A stretch of 24,575 bases of DNA, taken from Planctomycetes bacterium UBA1146. Lineage in GTDB: Bacteria; Planctomycetota; UBA8108; UBA1146. The DNA is taken from assembly GCA_002311345.1 (NCBI GenBank), contig DCAA01000030.1, positions 41,752 through 66,326 on the forward strand, in the 5' to 3' direction. Numbering within the stretch: the stretch's first letter is position 1; each line of letters begins with the position of its first letter. The notes under the pieces were generated by a model. That model did not search any database and was not told the DNA's origin. It saw only the letters and a program-made list of their open reading frames with translations. Of the stretch, positions 13,494 to 22,500 are shown in pieces. Made by a program: the position numbers and the translations under genes.

Positions 13494-14690
13494 ATGAGTT
13501 CGAAATTCGAAAAGAACCTATTTGCCCGTGAGGGAAAAGATCCCCGTTTGCTTCTGGTGGCTCTCAGTAAGGCTGTAGAGGCGGCGCAGGGGCAGATGGA
13601 GTTGATCCGTCTGACCGAATCCGATCTCCAGGTGCGGATTCGTGCCGATACCGAGTCTTCCGGGCAATCCCTGGTCAGCAACTTGTTGCCGCTTGGCTTC
13701 GAAGTGCGCGAGGAGTTGCCGGTGACCTGGCAATCAGCTCCTGCGGCAGGCGTCGCTCCCGAAGGGTTCTACAGCACCACCCATCACGACACCGAAGTGC
13801 TCAACGACGGTCAGTGGCAGCAGTTGCGCTCCCATCGCATGGATGGCTGCATCACCCTGCGTGAAAAGGTGCCCACCTGTACCAAGTTGCGCGACCTGAT
13901 CGCGGGAGAACCGGTGGTTGTGGGAATGGATGGGATCCGTCTCGTCACCGATCAACAGCACCAGGATTCACATTCGTTCGCCTTCATGTTGAAAGATGTC
14001 TCCTCCGAACGGAGGGTCGAGGTCCATGCTCGGGCAGTCGCGGATCTTGCGCGCAAGGCTCGCCAGGCCGGCAAGAAAGTGGTCTGGGTTCCCGGGCCCG
14101 TGATCGTTCACACCGGTGCTTCCAGCGCCCTCTCACAGTTGGCGGCAGAGGGTTGGGTTGATGTCGTTCTCAGTGGTAACGCCCTTGCCGTTCACGATAT
14201 CGAAGCGGCTTTGATGGGAACCAGCCTCGGCGTCTCGGTCAAGGATGGTCAGGTTGTCGAACATGGCCATTCTCATCATATGCGTGCCATCAATCGGATT
14301 TGTGCCGAGGGATCCATCGAGGCTGCGGTCGAATCGGGAGTCCTGACCGGCGGACTGATGCATGCCCTGGTCAAGCACAAGATTCCCTACGTGCTGGCCG
14401 GATCGATTCGAGATGATGGGCCGTTACCCGAAACCGAGATGGATCTCATCGCAGCACAGGAACAATATGCAGAACATCTAAAAGATGCGGGGCTCGTCAT
14501 CGTGCTGGCGACCATGTTGCACGGGATTGGTGTCGGCAACATGTTGCCAGGCAGTGTTCCGCTCGTCTGTGTCGATATCCATCCTGCGGTGGCGACGAAA
14601 CTGGCCGATCGTGGCTCGTCTCACGCGCTCGGGATCGTCACCGATGTCGGGCTGTTCGTGCGCCAGTTGCGTGAGGAACTGGCTTCCTAG
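13494..14690 (+). CDS. TIGR00300-family ornithine cyclodeaminase (LOR/SDH-type)
   Basis: The 398-residue protein matches the TIGR00300 family, whose N-terminal part is the LOR/SDH conserved region. Recognisable stretches are the histidine-rich STTHHDTEVLNDGQW (about 103-117), DGCITLREKVPTCTKLRDL, GPVIVHTGASSALSQLAAEGWVDVVLSGNALAVHDIEAAL, and VLATMLHGIGVGNMLPG with VCVDIHPAVATKLADRGS near the end. Characterised members, in methanogenic archaea and as the C-terminal part of the cyanobacterial arginine-degrading enzyme ArgZ/AgrE, convert L-ornithine to L-proline and ammonia with NAD. Here the domain stands alone with no arginine dihydrolase part. It would be a cytoplasmic enzyme of arginine/ornithine/proline metabolism. 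The ATG at 13494 was chosen because the family begins near there; the frame is open further upstream only over the antisense of the kinase gene. Its stop overlaps the convergent toroid gene. Confidence 0.75.
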   Translation: MSSKFEKNLFAREGKDPRLLLVALSKAVEAAQGQMELIRLTESDLQVRIRADTESSGQSLVSNLLPLGFEVREELPVTWQSAPAAGVAPEGFYSTTHHDTEVLNDGQWQQLRSHRMDGCITLREKVPTCTKLRDLIAGEPVVVGMDGIRLVTDQQHQDSHSFAFMLKDVSSERRVEVHARAVADLARKARQAGKKVVWVPGPVIVHTGASSALSQLAAEGWVDVVLSGNALAVHDIEAALMGTSLGVSVKDGQVVEHGHSHHMRAINRICAEGSIEAAVESGVLTGGLMHALVKHKIPYVLAGSIRDDGPLPETEMDLIAAQEQYAEHLKDAGLVIVLATMLHGIGVGNMLPGSVPLVCVDIHPAVATKLADRGSSHALGIVTDVGLFVRQLREELAS

Positions 14691-15913
14691 AGATCCGCCT
14701 TGCGCTGCGGGCTTTGCTCTTTCACTTGTTTCTTCGGCGCGCTCTTTTTTGGTAGCGGACTCTCCGGGGCACGGAAGGCGAGAATCGTCATCGCGGTGCC
14801 AAATGCCGAACTACGTGGGAATACCCGGTCGTTCCATAGACCATCTTCACCGCGAACCTGCCACAGTCGTGCCAGAATCCGATCTCTGAGTGCTGTGCGC
14901 TCCTGTTCGGGTAGTGCCTGGAGAGCGCGAGCGGCATGGGTGTGGGCGTAGAAGAAATAGTAAGGAGCGATGAAGTAGGGAGCGACGTGGGTGCCGGTCT
15001 GGGAGCGTCTCTTCTCCAGCCATTCCCAGTGCTCGAGAAATGCGTTTACCGATGAGCGTACCCTGTCTTCATCCGCACGACCTGCGAGCCACAACGCGGT
15101 CTCGCACGCCGCCATCCGTGCGCAAGCCCCCTGGACCGCCTCGAATCCCTCGCCGGTGACACGATCCGGATTGGTCGAGTACTGGAACGCACCACTCTCG
15201 AGCCGTGCAGCTTCCAGGGTGTCGAGACCGCGATCGATGACGGCGGTGTCGAATTTAAATCCTTGGTCACGGGCTCTCATCAGTGCCATCACCGCCGGGG
15301 CGGTCATGAAGGGTGAGGCGTTGCTGGGACGGTTGGCTCGACGTGATCGAGAATAGTTCCAGCCGCCACCGGGGATCTCGTTTTTGATGAGGGTGTCGAT
15401 CAAATTCTCGCACAGACTCTGAGTTGGTTTTTTAGCTTTTGCCGGGATCGCTCCCAGTTCCTTCATTCTCAACAATGTTTCCAGAGCTTCGATATGACCC
15501 CAATCGCGGACATCGTAGCCACCGCTAAAACCGGTCCCCATCCGGGGAGCCAGCAGCGATTGTTCGAGCAGGAACTGAAAACCTCGAGCGATCGACTGGA
15601 GTCGCGCAGGATCCTTTTTCCATCCGGGTGATTCGACCAGCGATCTCAATACGATGGCAGTGCCTCCGACACGATATCCGGGGGGGATTTGTCCCCGTTC
15701 GCGATAGACTCCCTCGTAGGGCCACTCCCGGGTGACGATCTCCTTCTTGCTCCTCTTCCCCTCGGGTTCCATCGATTCCTGCTTCTCGACCAGTGCCGAG
15801 ATCGCCTGCCCCATCGCCTGGTTCCAGTCGGAATCGGTCGGAGAATCGCCTGCCCAGATGAAGCAAGAAAGAAGCAGGGTGACGGGCACAACGCCCAGAC
15901 AGGGAATTCTCAT
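14687..15913 (-). CDS. Exported alpha/alpha-toroid protein (prenyltransferase/squalene cyclase repeat-like)
   Basis: 408 residues from an ATG with a strong Shine-Dalgarno (AGGAGG, 4 nt upstream). Residues 5-22 form a signal peptide (IPCLGVVPVTLLLSCFIWAG), so the protein is probably periplasmic or a lipoprotein. The rest is a series of paired helices with Gly-rich turns typical of prenyltransferase/squalene oxidase repeats: YRVGGTAIVLRSLVE, GGGWNYSRS with TAPAVMALMRARD, SGAFQYSTNP with QGACARMAACETAL, and IAPYYFFYAHTHAARAL. I see no DxDD catalytic motif of squalene-hopene cyclase, so a cyclase activity should not be assumed; similar exported toroids are common in planctomycetes and mostly uncharacterised. 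The C-terminus is Lys/Pro-rich. It is convergent with the cyclodeaminase gene and divergent from the histidine kinase operon. Confidence 0.75.
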   Translation of the reverse strand: MRIPCLGVVPVTLLLSCFIWAGDSPTDSDWNQAMGQAISALVEKQESMEPEGKRSKKEIVTREWPYEGVYRERGQIPPGYRVGGTAIVLRSLVESPGWKKDPARLQSIARGFQFLLEQSLLAPRMGTGFSGGYDVRDWGHIEALETLLRMKELGAIPAKAKKPTQSLCENLIDTLIKNEIPGGGWNYSRSRRANRPSNASPFMTAPAVMALMRARDQGFKFDTAVIDRGLDTLEAARLESGAFQYSTNPDRVTGEGFEAVQGACARMAACETALWLAGRADEDRVRSSVNAFLEHWEWLEKRRSQTGTHVAPYFIAPYYFFYAHTHAARALQALPEQERTALRDRILARLWQVRGEDGLWNDRVFPRSSAFGTAMTILAFRAPESPLPKKSAPKKQVKEQSPQRKADL

Positions 15914-16032
15914 CGAACCTCCTCGCAGTAGCGAATTTGGGCCGGATCCTCGCACATTCACGGCATCGAGGGGAGAGGGAACCCTTTTCCTCATCTGGGA
16001 AAACCTAGGTGAAAATGCTACACTATTACCTG

Positions 16033-16048
16033 ATATGAGACCTCATAT
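16033..16048. promoter_or_regulatory. 16-bp palindrome, candidate enhancer/operator
   Basis: ATATGAG (16033-16039) and CTCATAT (16042-16048) form a perfect inverted repeat around AC. The centre is about 155 bp upstream of the predicted sigma54 start of the histidine kinase operon, and 127 bp upstream of the toroid ATG on the other strand. A binding site for the NtrC-type regulator encoded downstream is possible but not shown. Confidence 0.4.
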
Positions 16049-16060
16049 GAGGAAAATAGC

Positions 16061-16098
16061 GAAGGGCGGTTTTTTCGATCCGCGGCTTCAGTTTTTTT
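16061..16098 (+). terminator. Terminator-like hairpin with T-tract in divergent region
   Basis: GAAG..CGG (16061-16069) pairs imperfectly with CCG..CTTC (16080-16089), with two mismatched positions per arm, followed by AGTTTTTTTAG. It faces rightward between two divergent genes, where no known rightward transcript ends. It would fit a short leader transcript or regulatory RNA started near 16030, or may be chance. Confidence 0.3.
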
Positions 16099-16169
16099 AG
16101 TCCTTTGCTGGCAGGTAGTTAGAGCAAATTCTGTGATCGCTTCTCGAAATCAACGAGAGGATCCGGTCG

Positions 16170-16185
16170 AGGTACAGGGTTTGCA
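16170..16185 (+). promoter_or_regulatory. Candidate sigma54 (-24/-12) promoter of the histidine kinase/NtrC operon
   Basis: AGGTACAGGGTTTGCA has GG and GC exactly 10 nt apart, with GG, AC and TTGCA matching the TGGCACG-N4-TTGCW consensus (9 of 12 defined positions). The predicted start is near 16196, leaving about 54 nt to the GTG start of the kinase gene. This would make the regulator operon itself sigma54-dependent. Confidence 0.5.
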
Positions 16186-16249
16186 AGAAAACGGGTGATC
16201 GGGGCTCCTTCTGAACCTCCCCGACACCACGACGAGAGGATGTCGATCT

Positions 16250-17995
16250 GTGCTCCGGGTGAACCGCTTCTGGAATCTGCGCGTCAAACTGGTCGCGCTG
16301 CTCGGGTGCCTGCTGGCAGGCACCCTGGCAGCCCAGGCCTGGCTGCACGATGCCAGCGAGCGCAAGTTATTGAGTGCCGTCGAGGAAATGGCCGGAGAGA
16401 TCGCCACCGAGGCGGTCGAGATGATGATGAAGGCCACCGCGGCGATCCCGACCCAGCCGAGGCGGGTGTCGATCACTTTTCGCACCAATACCCATGTCGC
16501 TGGCAGGAACCGGTTGTTGGTCCCGGATGAGAAGACCGCGCAGATGTTACGCGAGTTACAGCAGGCGATGGTTTTCCGATCAGACCGCAGTTCGACCGAA
16601 GAGTTGGCTGCGGCGCTATTGAGATCGCCGCTCGATGATCTGGTCCGCGCCATGATTCGTACGAACCATCCCGATCTCGACGTCCAGGAAGCGCTGTCGT
16701 GGTCCTATCAGGGCCAGAAGCAAAAGGACAGTCGGAGAGATCAGGGCCAGGTGAACGGCAAGTTGCTCGCCTCGGCCGAACCGATCGATCTGGTTCCGAC
16801 GGCTAGAGAATCGGAGCCGGAACTTGGGAGAAAGGAATCGGGGCTAAAAAAGGACAAGAATCTACCCGCCGAATTGAAACTGGAATCGACTTCATTGAAT
16901 CTTGGTAGCGGACTGCTACTAGAGAAAGAGGTTGTGGCCGAGACCAGGGCATTCGAGGCCAACGAGCACCAGAATGAAAAGGACAATCTGCTCATCTCGG
17001 GGATCGACCTGCAGCCGCACCTGGACCGTCTACAGAACCTGGTCAGAGAAGCGCGCCAGCGTGACCTGGTGGCCACTGTAGGAGTGTTCTTGTTGGGGGT
17101 GGTGCTGGCCTGGTTGCTGGGAACACGATTGGTCCGTCCGGTGACCGAGGTCGTGGATGGAATGCGCTTGGTCGCCAGCGGTGATCTCGCAGTCAGGCTT
17201 CCAGCGCGGGAAGATCCGGAATTCGGGCTCGTCAGTCGCCAGTTCAACGACATGGTCGAGCGACTCGAAGATGCTCGTCACATCGAACGGGGCCTCGAGC
17301 ACCACGAGCGCGTCCAGACGATGGGGGATCTGGCCGCCGGTGTGGCGCATGACATCCGAAACCCCCTCAGCGCCATCTCTCTTCATGTTGGCAGGATCCG
17401 TCGTGAGTTCAAACCGGAGAACCCGGAAGCTCGTGAAAGATTTCTCGACTACACCGGGGATGTGAAGGAGGAGATCGAGAGGCTCAACCGGCTCGTCACC
17501 AATTTCCTCCAGTTGGCGCAGCCATCCTCTCATGAGGCGGAATCCGTGGCTCCAGGAGAGTTGCTGAAGGAAGTTTGCCGACTGCTCGAGAAAGAGGCGG
17601 CGCAACATCAGGTGAGTTTCGTGGTCGAGGTCGAAGACGATCTGGGCGATATACGCTGGAATCGGATCGAGGCGAAGAGCGCGTTCCTCAACGTGGCGAT
17701 GAATGCCCTCCAGGCGATGGATGGTGTCGGCGGTACATTGCGGATGACGGCACGATCCGATGATCGGTGGACGCTGATCTCCTTTACCGATGACGGCCCG
17801 GGAATCCCACAGCAAGATCAGCAAAAGGTGATGTTGCCCTATGTAACGATGCGTCCCGGTGGCACCGGTCTCGGTCTGGCCATCGCCCGTCGCGTTGCCG
17901 AGCGTCATGGTGGTCGACTCGAACTAGAATCCGAAGTGGGTGTCGGTACCGAGGTCCGGTTCCTGATGCCATCCGATGATGGAAAGGCCAGATGA
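16250..17995 (+). CDS. Membrane sensor histidine kinase (HAMP, NtrB/ZraS-like)
   Basis: 581 residues. The first membrane helix is at about 11-30, followed by a roughly 240-residue extracytoplasmic sensor region with a highly charged Lys/Glu stretch (about 155-245). The second helix is at about 273-293 and a HAMP domain at about 291-345. The H-box is GVAHDIRNPLSAI with His367 as phosphoacceptor. The ATPase domain has an N-box (NVAMNALQAM), G1 (DDGPGIP) and G2 (GGTGLGLAIARRVAERHGG). All catalytic motifs are intact. It should sense an envelope or external signal and phosphorylate the NtrC-type regulator whose gene overlaps its 3' end. The start is GTG at 16250, with GAGAGG about 10 nt upstream; the ATG at 16240 is out of frame. 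The sensor region is not one I recognise. Confidence 0.93.
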   Translation: MLRVNRFWNLRVKLVALLGCLLAGTLAAQAWLHDASERKLLSAVEEMAGEIATEAVEMMMKATAAIPTQPRRVSITFRTNTHVAGRNRLLVPDEKTAQMLRELQQAMVFRSDRSSTEELAAALLRSPLDDLVRAMIRTNHPDLDVQEALSWSYQGQKQKDSRRDQGQVNGKLLASAEPIDLVPTARESEPELGRKESGLKKDKNLPAELKLESTSLNLGSGLLLEKEVVAETRAFEANEHQNEKDNLLISGIDLQPHLDRLQNLVREARQRDLVATVGVFLLGVVLAWLLGTRLVRPVTEVVDGMRLVASGDLAVRLPAREDPEFGLVSRQFNDMVERLEDARHIERGLEHHERVQTMGDLAAGVAHDIRNPLSAISLHVGRIRREFKPENPEARERFLDYTGDVKEEIERLNRLVTNFLQLAQPSSHEAESVAPGELLKEVCRLLEKEAAQHQVSFVVEVEDDLGDIRWNRIEAKSAFLNVAMNALQAMDGVGGTLRMTARSDDRWTLISFTDDGPGIPQQDQQKVMLPYVTMRPGGTGLGLAIARRVAERHGGRLELESEVGVGTEVRFLMPSDDGKAR

Positions 17996-19440
17996 TGAGT
18001 TCTGCTGTTCGCATCCTGGTGGCTGATGACGAGAGATCTCAGCGCGATATTTTGGTCTCTTCCTTGCGCGAGGAAGGCTATCGTGCTGAGGGAGTTTCCG
18101 GCCTCGATGAGGCCTTCAGAGCTCTAGAACAGGGGATGAAGCGCGATGATCCCTTCGGTGTCGTCGTCACCGACTTGAGGATGCCTACCGATACCGAAGG
18201 TCTCGAACTGCTGCAGAAAGCTCGCCATGACGACCCCCTTTGCGAGGTGGTGCTCGTTACTGCATATGCATCGAGTGAGGTCGCATTCCGTTCCGGTGAA
18301 GCCAAGGCATTTGGATTCCTCGAGAAGCCGCTCGATTTCGAGAAGACGATGATCCTCATCGGCTCTGCAGCGGAGAAGACCAGATTGGCGCGGGAGAACG
18401 CAACCCTGCGAGAAATCATCGATGGTGAGAATTCTTTCTGTGGCATCATTGGCAAGAGCCCCCGGATGCTGGAACTCTACCAGTTGATCGATCGAGTGGC
18501 CGGCTCCGATGCCACCTGCCTGATCCGAGGAGAGAGTGGTACCGGAAAAGAACTGGTCGCCAAGGCGATCCACCATATGAGTCCGCGATCCGAATCTCCT
18601 TTTCTCGCCATCAATTGCGCAGCAATCCCGGAGGCTCTCATCGAGAGTGAACTGTTCGGACACGAAAAGGGTGTCTTCACCGGAGCGATATCTCGGAGAG
18701 CAGGACGCTTCGAAGATGTGGGTAACGGGACTCTGTTCCTGGATGAGATCGGCTCGATGCAACTCGATCTGCAACCGAAACTATTACGCGCTGTACAGGA
18801 GATGGAGTTCTCTCGGATCGGATCTGCCGAGACGATTCCCTTCCAGGGCCGAATCGTGGCGGCGACTTCCTGTGATCTGGAACAGGCGGTCTCCACCGGA
18901 GAGTTCCGCGAGGATCTGTTTTTCCGTCTCAACGTGATCGCTGTCGAGTTGCCGCCCTTGCGCGACAGAAAGGAAGATCTTCCATTACTGATCGATTACT
19001 TCCTGGTGCGGGGAAGTCGCCGTCACGGACGTAAATTCATCGGGGTTTCTCCCGAGGTACTGGTTGCCTTCGAACAACACGCATGGCCCGGTAATGTCCG
19101 AGAACTGGAAAATTCTCTCGAGCGAATGATGGTGCTCGGGGATTCGGAGTTGCTGGGAGAAAAATTGCTTCCTCCCACTTTCTCGGGAGTCAACGGAAAG
19201 GTTCCGATCGACGAGACCGGCGCCTTCAGGCTCCCGAGTGAGGGTTTGGTGCTGGAGAACCTCGAACGGGATCTCATCGAACAGGCTCTGGAACGGGTTG
19301 GTGGGAAATTGGAGCCTGCTGCCGAGATGCTCGGGATCACCTACAAAACGCTCCAGTACCGCATCAAGAAGTACCGTTTGAACAGAAAAAATGACGCCCC
19401 TGTGGATGATAGCATCCGCGGCGAGGGGCGAATCGTCTAG
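17992..19440 (+). CDS. NtrC-family sigma54 response regulator
   Basis: 482 residues: a receiver domain (about 5-125), an AAA+ sigma54-interaction domain (about 148-375) and a Fis-type helix-turn-helix at the C-terminus (about 435-470, EPAAEMLGITYKTLQYRIKKY). Receiver residues are intact: acidic pair ADDE, phosphoacceptor Asp61 in VVVTDLRMP, Thr/Tyr in VTAYAS and Lys112 in EKP. The AAA+ domain has Walker A GESGTGKE (180-187) and FLDEIGSM. The sigma54-contacting loop reads GVFTGA (227-232), not GAFTGA, a change at its second position. ATG at 17992 overlaps the kinase stop (ATGA); an adjacent ATG at 17995 is equally possible. The cognate kinase is clearly the upstream gene. Targets may include its own operon and the other -24/-12 promoters in the window. 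Confidence 0.95.
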   Translation: MMSSAVRILVADDERSQRDILVSSLREEGYRAEGVSGLDEAFRALEQGMKRDDPFGVVVTDLRMPTDTEGLELLQKARHDDPLCEVVLVTAYASSEVAFRSGEAKAFGFLEKPLDFEKTMILIGSAAEKTRLARENATLREIIDGENSFCGIIGKSPRMLELYQLIDRVAGSDATCLIRGESGTGKELVAKAIHHMSPRSESPFLAINCAAIPEALIESELFGHEKGVFTGAISRRAGRFEDVGNGTLFLDEIGSMQLDLQPKLLRAVQEMEFSRIGSAETIPFQGRIVAATSCDLEQAVSTGEFREDLFFRLNVIAVELPPLRDRKEDLPLLIDYFLVRGSRRHGRKFIGVSPEVLVAFEQHAWPGNVRELENSLERMMVLGDSELLGEKLLPPTFSGVNGKVPIDETGAFRLPSEGLVLENLERDLIEQALERVGGKLEPAAEMLGITYKTLQYRIKKYRLNRKNDAPVDDSIRGEGRIV

Positions 19441-19445
19441 GCTAT

Positions 19446-19487
19446 GGAACGGATGGTCCGTTCCAGAACACTCCCTCGGGAGTGTTC
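19446..19487 (+). repeat. Two tandem perfect stem-loops after the NtrC gene
   Basis: Right after the regulator's stop codon, GGAACGGA (19446-19453) pairs with TCCGTTCC (19457-19464) around TGG. One base later, GAACACTCCC (19466-19475) pairs with GGGAGTGTTC (19478-19487) around TC. Both stems are perfect (8 and 10 bp) but neither is followed by a T-run. They may mark the end of the operon, stabilise its mRNA, or be DNA-binding sites; GAACAC/GTGTTC hexamers also make up the inverted repeat upstream of gspD. Confidence 0.6.
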
Positions 19488-19580
19488 ATGGTGTAGTAAA
19501 CTCCGGGATCTATGTTCTCGGATTTGGGACCACGGCAGTGATGCTGTCCATGAGGCAAGACACTGCGAAGGAGAAGATCG

Positions 19581-22500
19581 ATGAATGCGGCAACAAAGGC
19601 TGCCCTCCTGACTCTTTTGATCGTCGGAATTGGGTATCTGTTTATGACTTTCCTGGGAGATTCCGGTCCTCCCGCCATTGATGATAGAGCTCTGTCCAAT
19701 GGTGGTGGGGCGGCTGTTGAAAAGCCGTCTCCTCGTGATATTGGATTGCCCGAACGCGACGTCGAAAAGGTGACCGTATCCGGCATCGTCCAGGATGAAG
19801 CGGGCACCCCTCTTCCGGGTGCTACCGTCGTGCTGTCACGGATCAAGGGAGGCACGAGTCTCGCTCAGGCGACTCGGCTCAGGGAGATCAACTCCACTAC
19901 CGATGGTCGTTTCCAGTTCGACGAGGTGATCCCAGGGTTCTATCGATTCAAGGCGAATCTCGCTGGATATCAGAGTTACCGGCTCGATGTCGCCGTGATC
20001 GAGGAAGCCGTCGCTGCCGAGATCGTGTTGGTGCTGTCTTCCGGGATGTCCATCAGCGGTAATATTTTCGATCCACTGGGCAAACCGGTAGCGGGTGCTC
20101 AGATCGCTGCGTTCAAGGAACGGGTCGAACGGGACGCACCGCTGCAGAAGCGGCTCCAGGTGCTTCTCGACCTTCAAGAGATGCAGGAAGAAAACGGGAT
20201 CATCTCCACTTCAGACGATTCGGGACATTACCAGATCGTGGGACTCGAAGATCTCAGTTATCGGCTACAGGTGGTTGCTTCCACCTTCTCTCCGGCCGAA
20301 CAGCGTTACATCTCGGCGGGTAGCACCGGGATCGATTTTGTACTCGAACTAGGAGGTGTTCTGGCCGGGACAGTACAGGATCCGGGTGCGGTCGGAATCG
20401 CCGATGCTCTCGTCGAGGTCTACCGCCAGACCGGTACCCAGGACATCATTGAGATCATCCAGGAACGGGCGATGCCTCCACTGGCTTCGCGCCAGACGGA
20501 CGGAAGTGGCTTCTTCGAGTTCAACGAACTCGGCGGAGGAAGTAACTATCGCCTCGTTGCCCGCGCCACAGGTTATCAGCCGCGCCAGTTCGAGAATCTC
20601 CAGGTTGACTCTGGCGGCACGGCAGAGGTCGATGTGGTCCTCTCTCCCGGCGAGGTGATAAGCGGAACGGTATATGACCCGTTCGGAACTGCTCTACCGG
20701 GAGCACGTTGCAAGGTCAATCAGATGGGAGCACGGAGTCAAGGACCTCCCATCGATCTCACCGATGACGGTATCGAGACCGACGAAAGTGGACAGTTCAT
20801 CTTCGACACACTGACCGATGGCGATTACCGATTGCTTGTCAGTTACCCCGATTTCGCCACCTATCAGGAACTTCGAATCCGTCCGGGGACCGATCCCCTC
20901 AACATCCAGTTGAGCGAGGGGGCGGCGATCAGCGGTAGCGTTCTCGATGTTGAAACCAATGGTCCCATCCCGGGAGCGGTTGTGACTGTCAATGACGTGG
21001 CGGATGTGAGGAAGACCTCGGTCACTGACGGTGATGGTCATTATTTCGTACGTGGGATCACCGAACAGCGGCGTCCTACCGTATATGTGAGCGTGGTCGC
21101 CACCGGATACACACGTTCAGGCAATCAGCAGGTCGAGGTGGCTGATGGATCCGAGACCCCCGAGGCGAATTTTTACCTGGAAAGAAACGGCGTGGTTCGT
21201 GGTCAGGTCATCAGCGCCAATGGTGTTCCTCTTCCCGGAGTATCTGTCAGCGCTCGGAAGATGCATTCGGAACAGAACCCGGTCGTGGTCAACGCGGCTC
21301 CTCCTGTCACCAGCGACTCGGATGGCAATTTCGAGGTGGTCGAGGTTTCTCCAGGTGAAGGGTTGTTCCTCGAAGGTTCTCATTCCCAGTATCTGATCAG
21401 CCAATCAGAAAATTTTGACCTGGTAGCCGGAGCTTCGATCGATGGTCTGACTCTGGTCATGAAGATCGGTGGGGCTCTCAGCGGTATTGTGATCGATGAG
21501 GTGGGTGCACCGATAGAAGCAGCTGTTGTTGCAGTCCGCGACGAGTGGCTCGGAGAGGTGAATCCAGAATCGCTGCCGAACAAATCTTACTCGGACGCAG
21601 CGGGACAGTGGATGATCCGTAGTGTGCCGGATGGTGATCACACCATCATCTGTTCGGTGCCTGGTTATCTCATCATCGAGCGCAGTGGAATCGTCGTTTC
21701 CGAGGGTCGTAACACCGCCAATATCGAGTTGCAGGTGGTCAAGGGCGCGATTCTCGAGGGCCAGGTCGTGTCGATGGATGGAGATCCGATCGAGGGAGCT
21801 CGCATTATTGCCATCGACACCAGTGAGGGACTGAGAAAGTTGAACCGGTCGACCGACCTGACCGGCTACTTCAAGTTCGACAATCTGGGGCGCTATCCAG
21901 TTGACCTGATCGTTGAAAAGAGCGGCTATGCAGAAGTACGACTGTTCGAGCAGCCGGTCGATCAACAACCCATCTCTATCCGGCTCGAAGCACTCGGTGG
22001 TATTCGAGGAACGGTGATCGATGAGTCCGGAAGCCCTCTGAGAGCTTTCAGCGTTTCGCCCCGGATTATCGAGGGTGATCGCGAAGTCACCCGTGTTCCG
22101 TCGCGTACCTTCCAGTCTGAAGAAGGTCGGTATGATTTCGATCGTCTCCAGCCAGGCACCTACAACGTTCTCATCGGAGCCCCGGGGTATGCCCAGGACG
22201 TGATTGAAAACGTGGTTGTTCGTTCGAACCGCTGGGAGGATCTTCCCACCGTTGTGCTCGGTCAGGGTGGGCGAGTGCTGGGTCGGATCATCGATGCCAG
22301 CAGTGGACAGTCGGTAGCCGGCGCCAAGGTCACGGTGAGCGGTGGCAACCGCAACTTCCTCACCAGTACTACTTTCAGACCCTCCGGAGCAGGTCGACGA
22401 GATCAAATCCTCACCGGTGCAGATGGGTATTTCGAGTTCATCGGTCTGGCCGTTCCGACGATCACCCTCAAGGTCGAACATCGTGCCTACATCAGCGAGA

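Larger units (their letters stand above)
15914..16249. other. 336-bp divergent intergenic region between toroid gene and histidine kinase
   Basis: It holds a palindrome (16033-16048), a terminator-like hairpin with T-tract on the plus strand (16061-16098), a small inverted repeat TCTCG-N7-CGAGA (16142-16158) and a sigma54-like promoter (16170-16185). Base composition around 16000-16140 is clearly more A/T-rich than in the neighbouring genes. I see no gene. A weak -24/-12-like match for the toroid gene on the minus strand (16030-16017) is not convincing. Confidence 0.6.

Noticed and set aside
19552..19568. Sigma54-like site GGCA..CTGC before the repeat-protein gene
   Set aside because: The GG to GC spacing is 9 nt, not 10, and the site would put the transcription start at the ATG.
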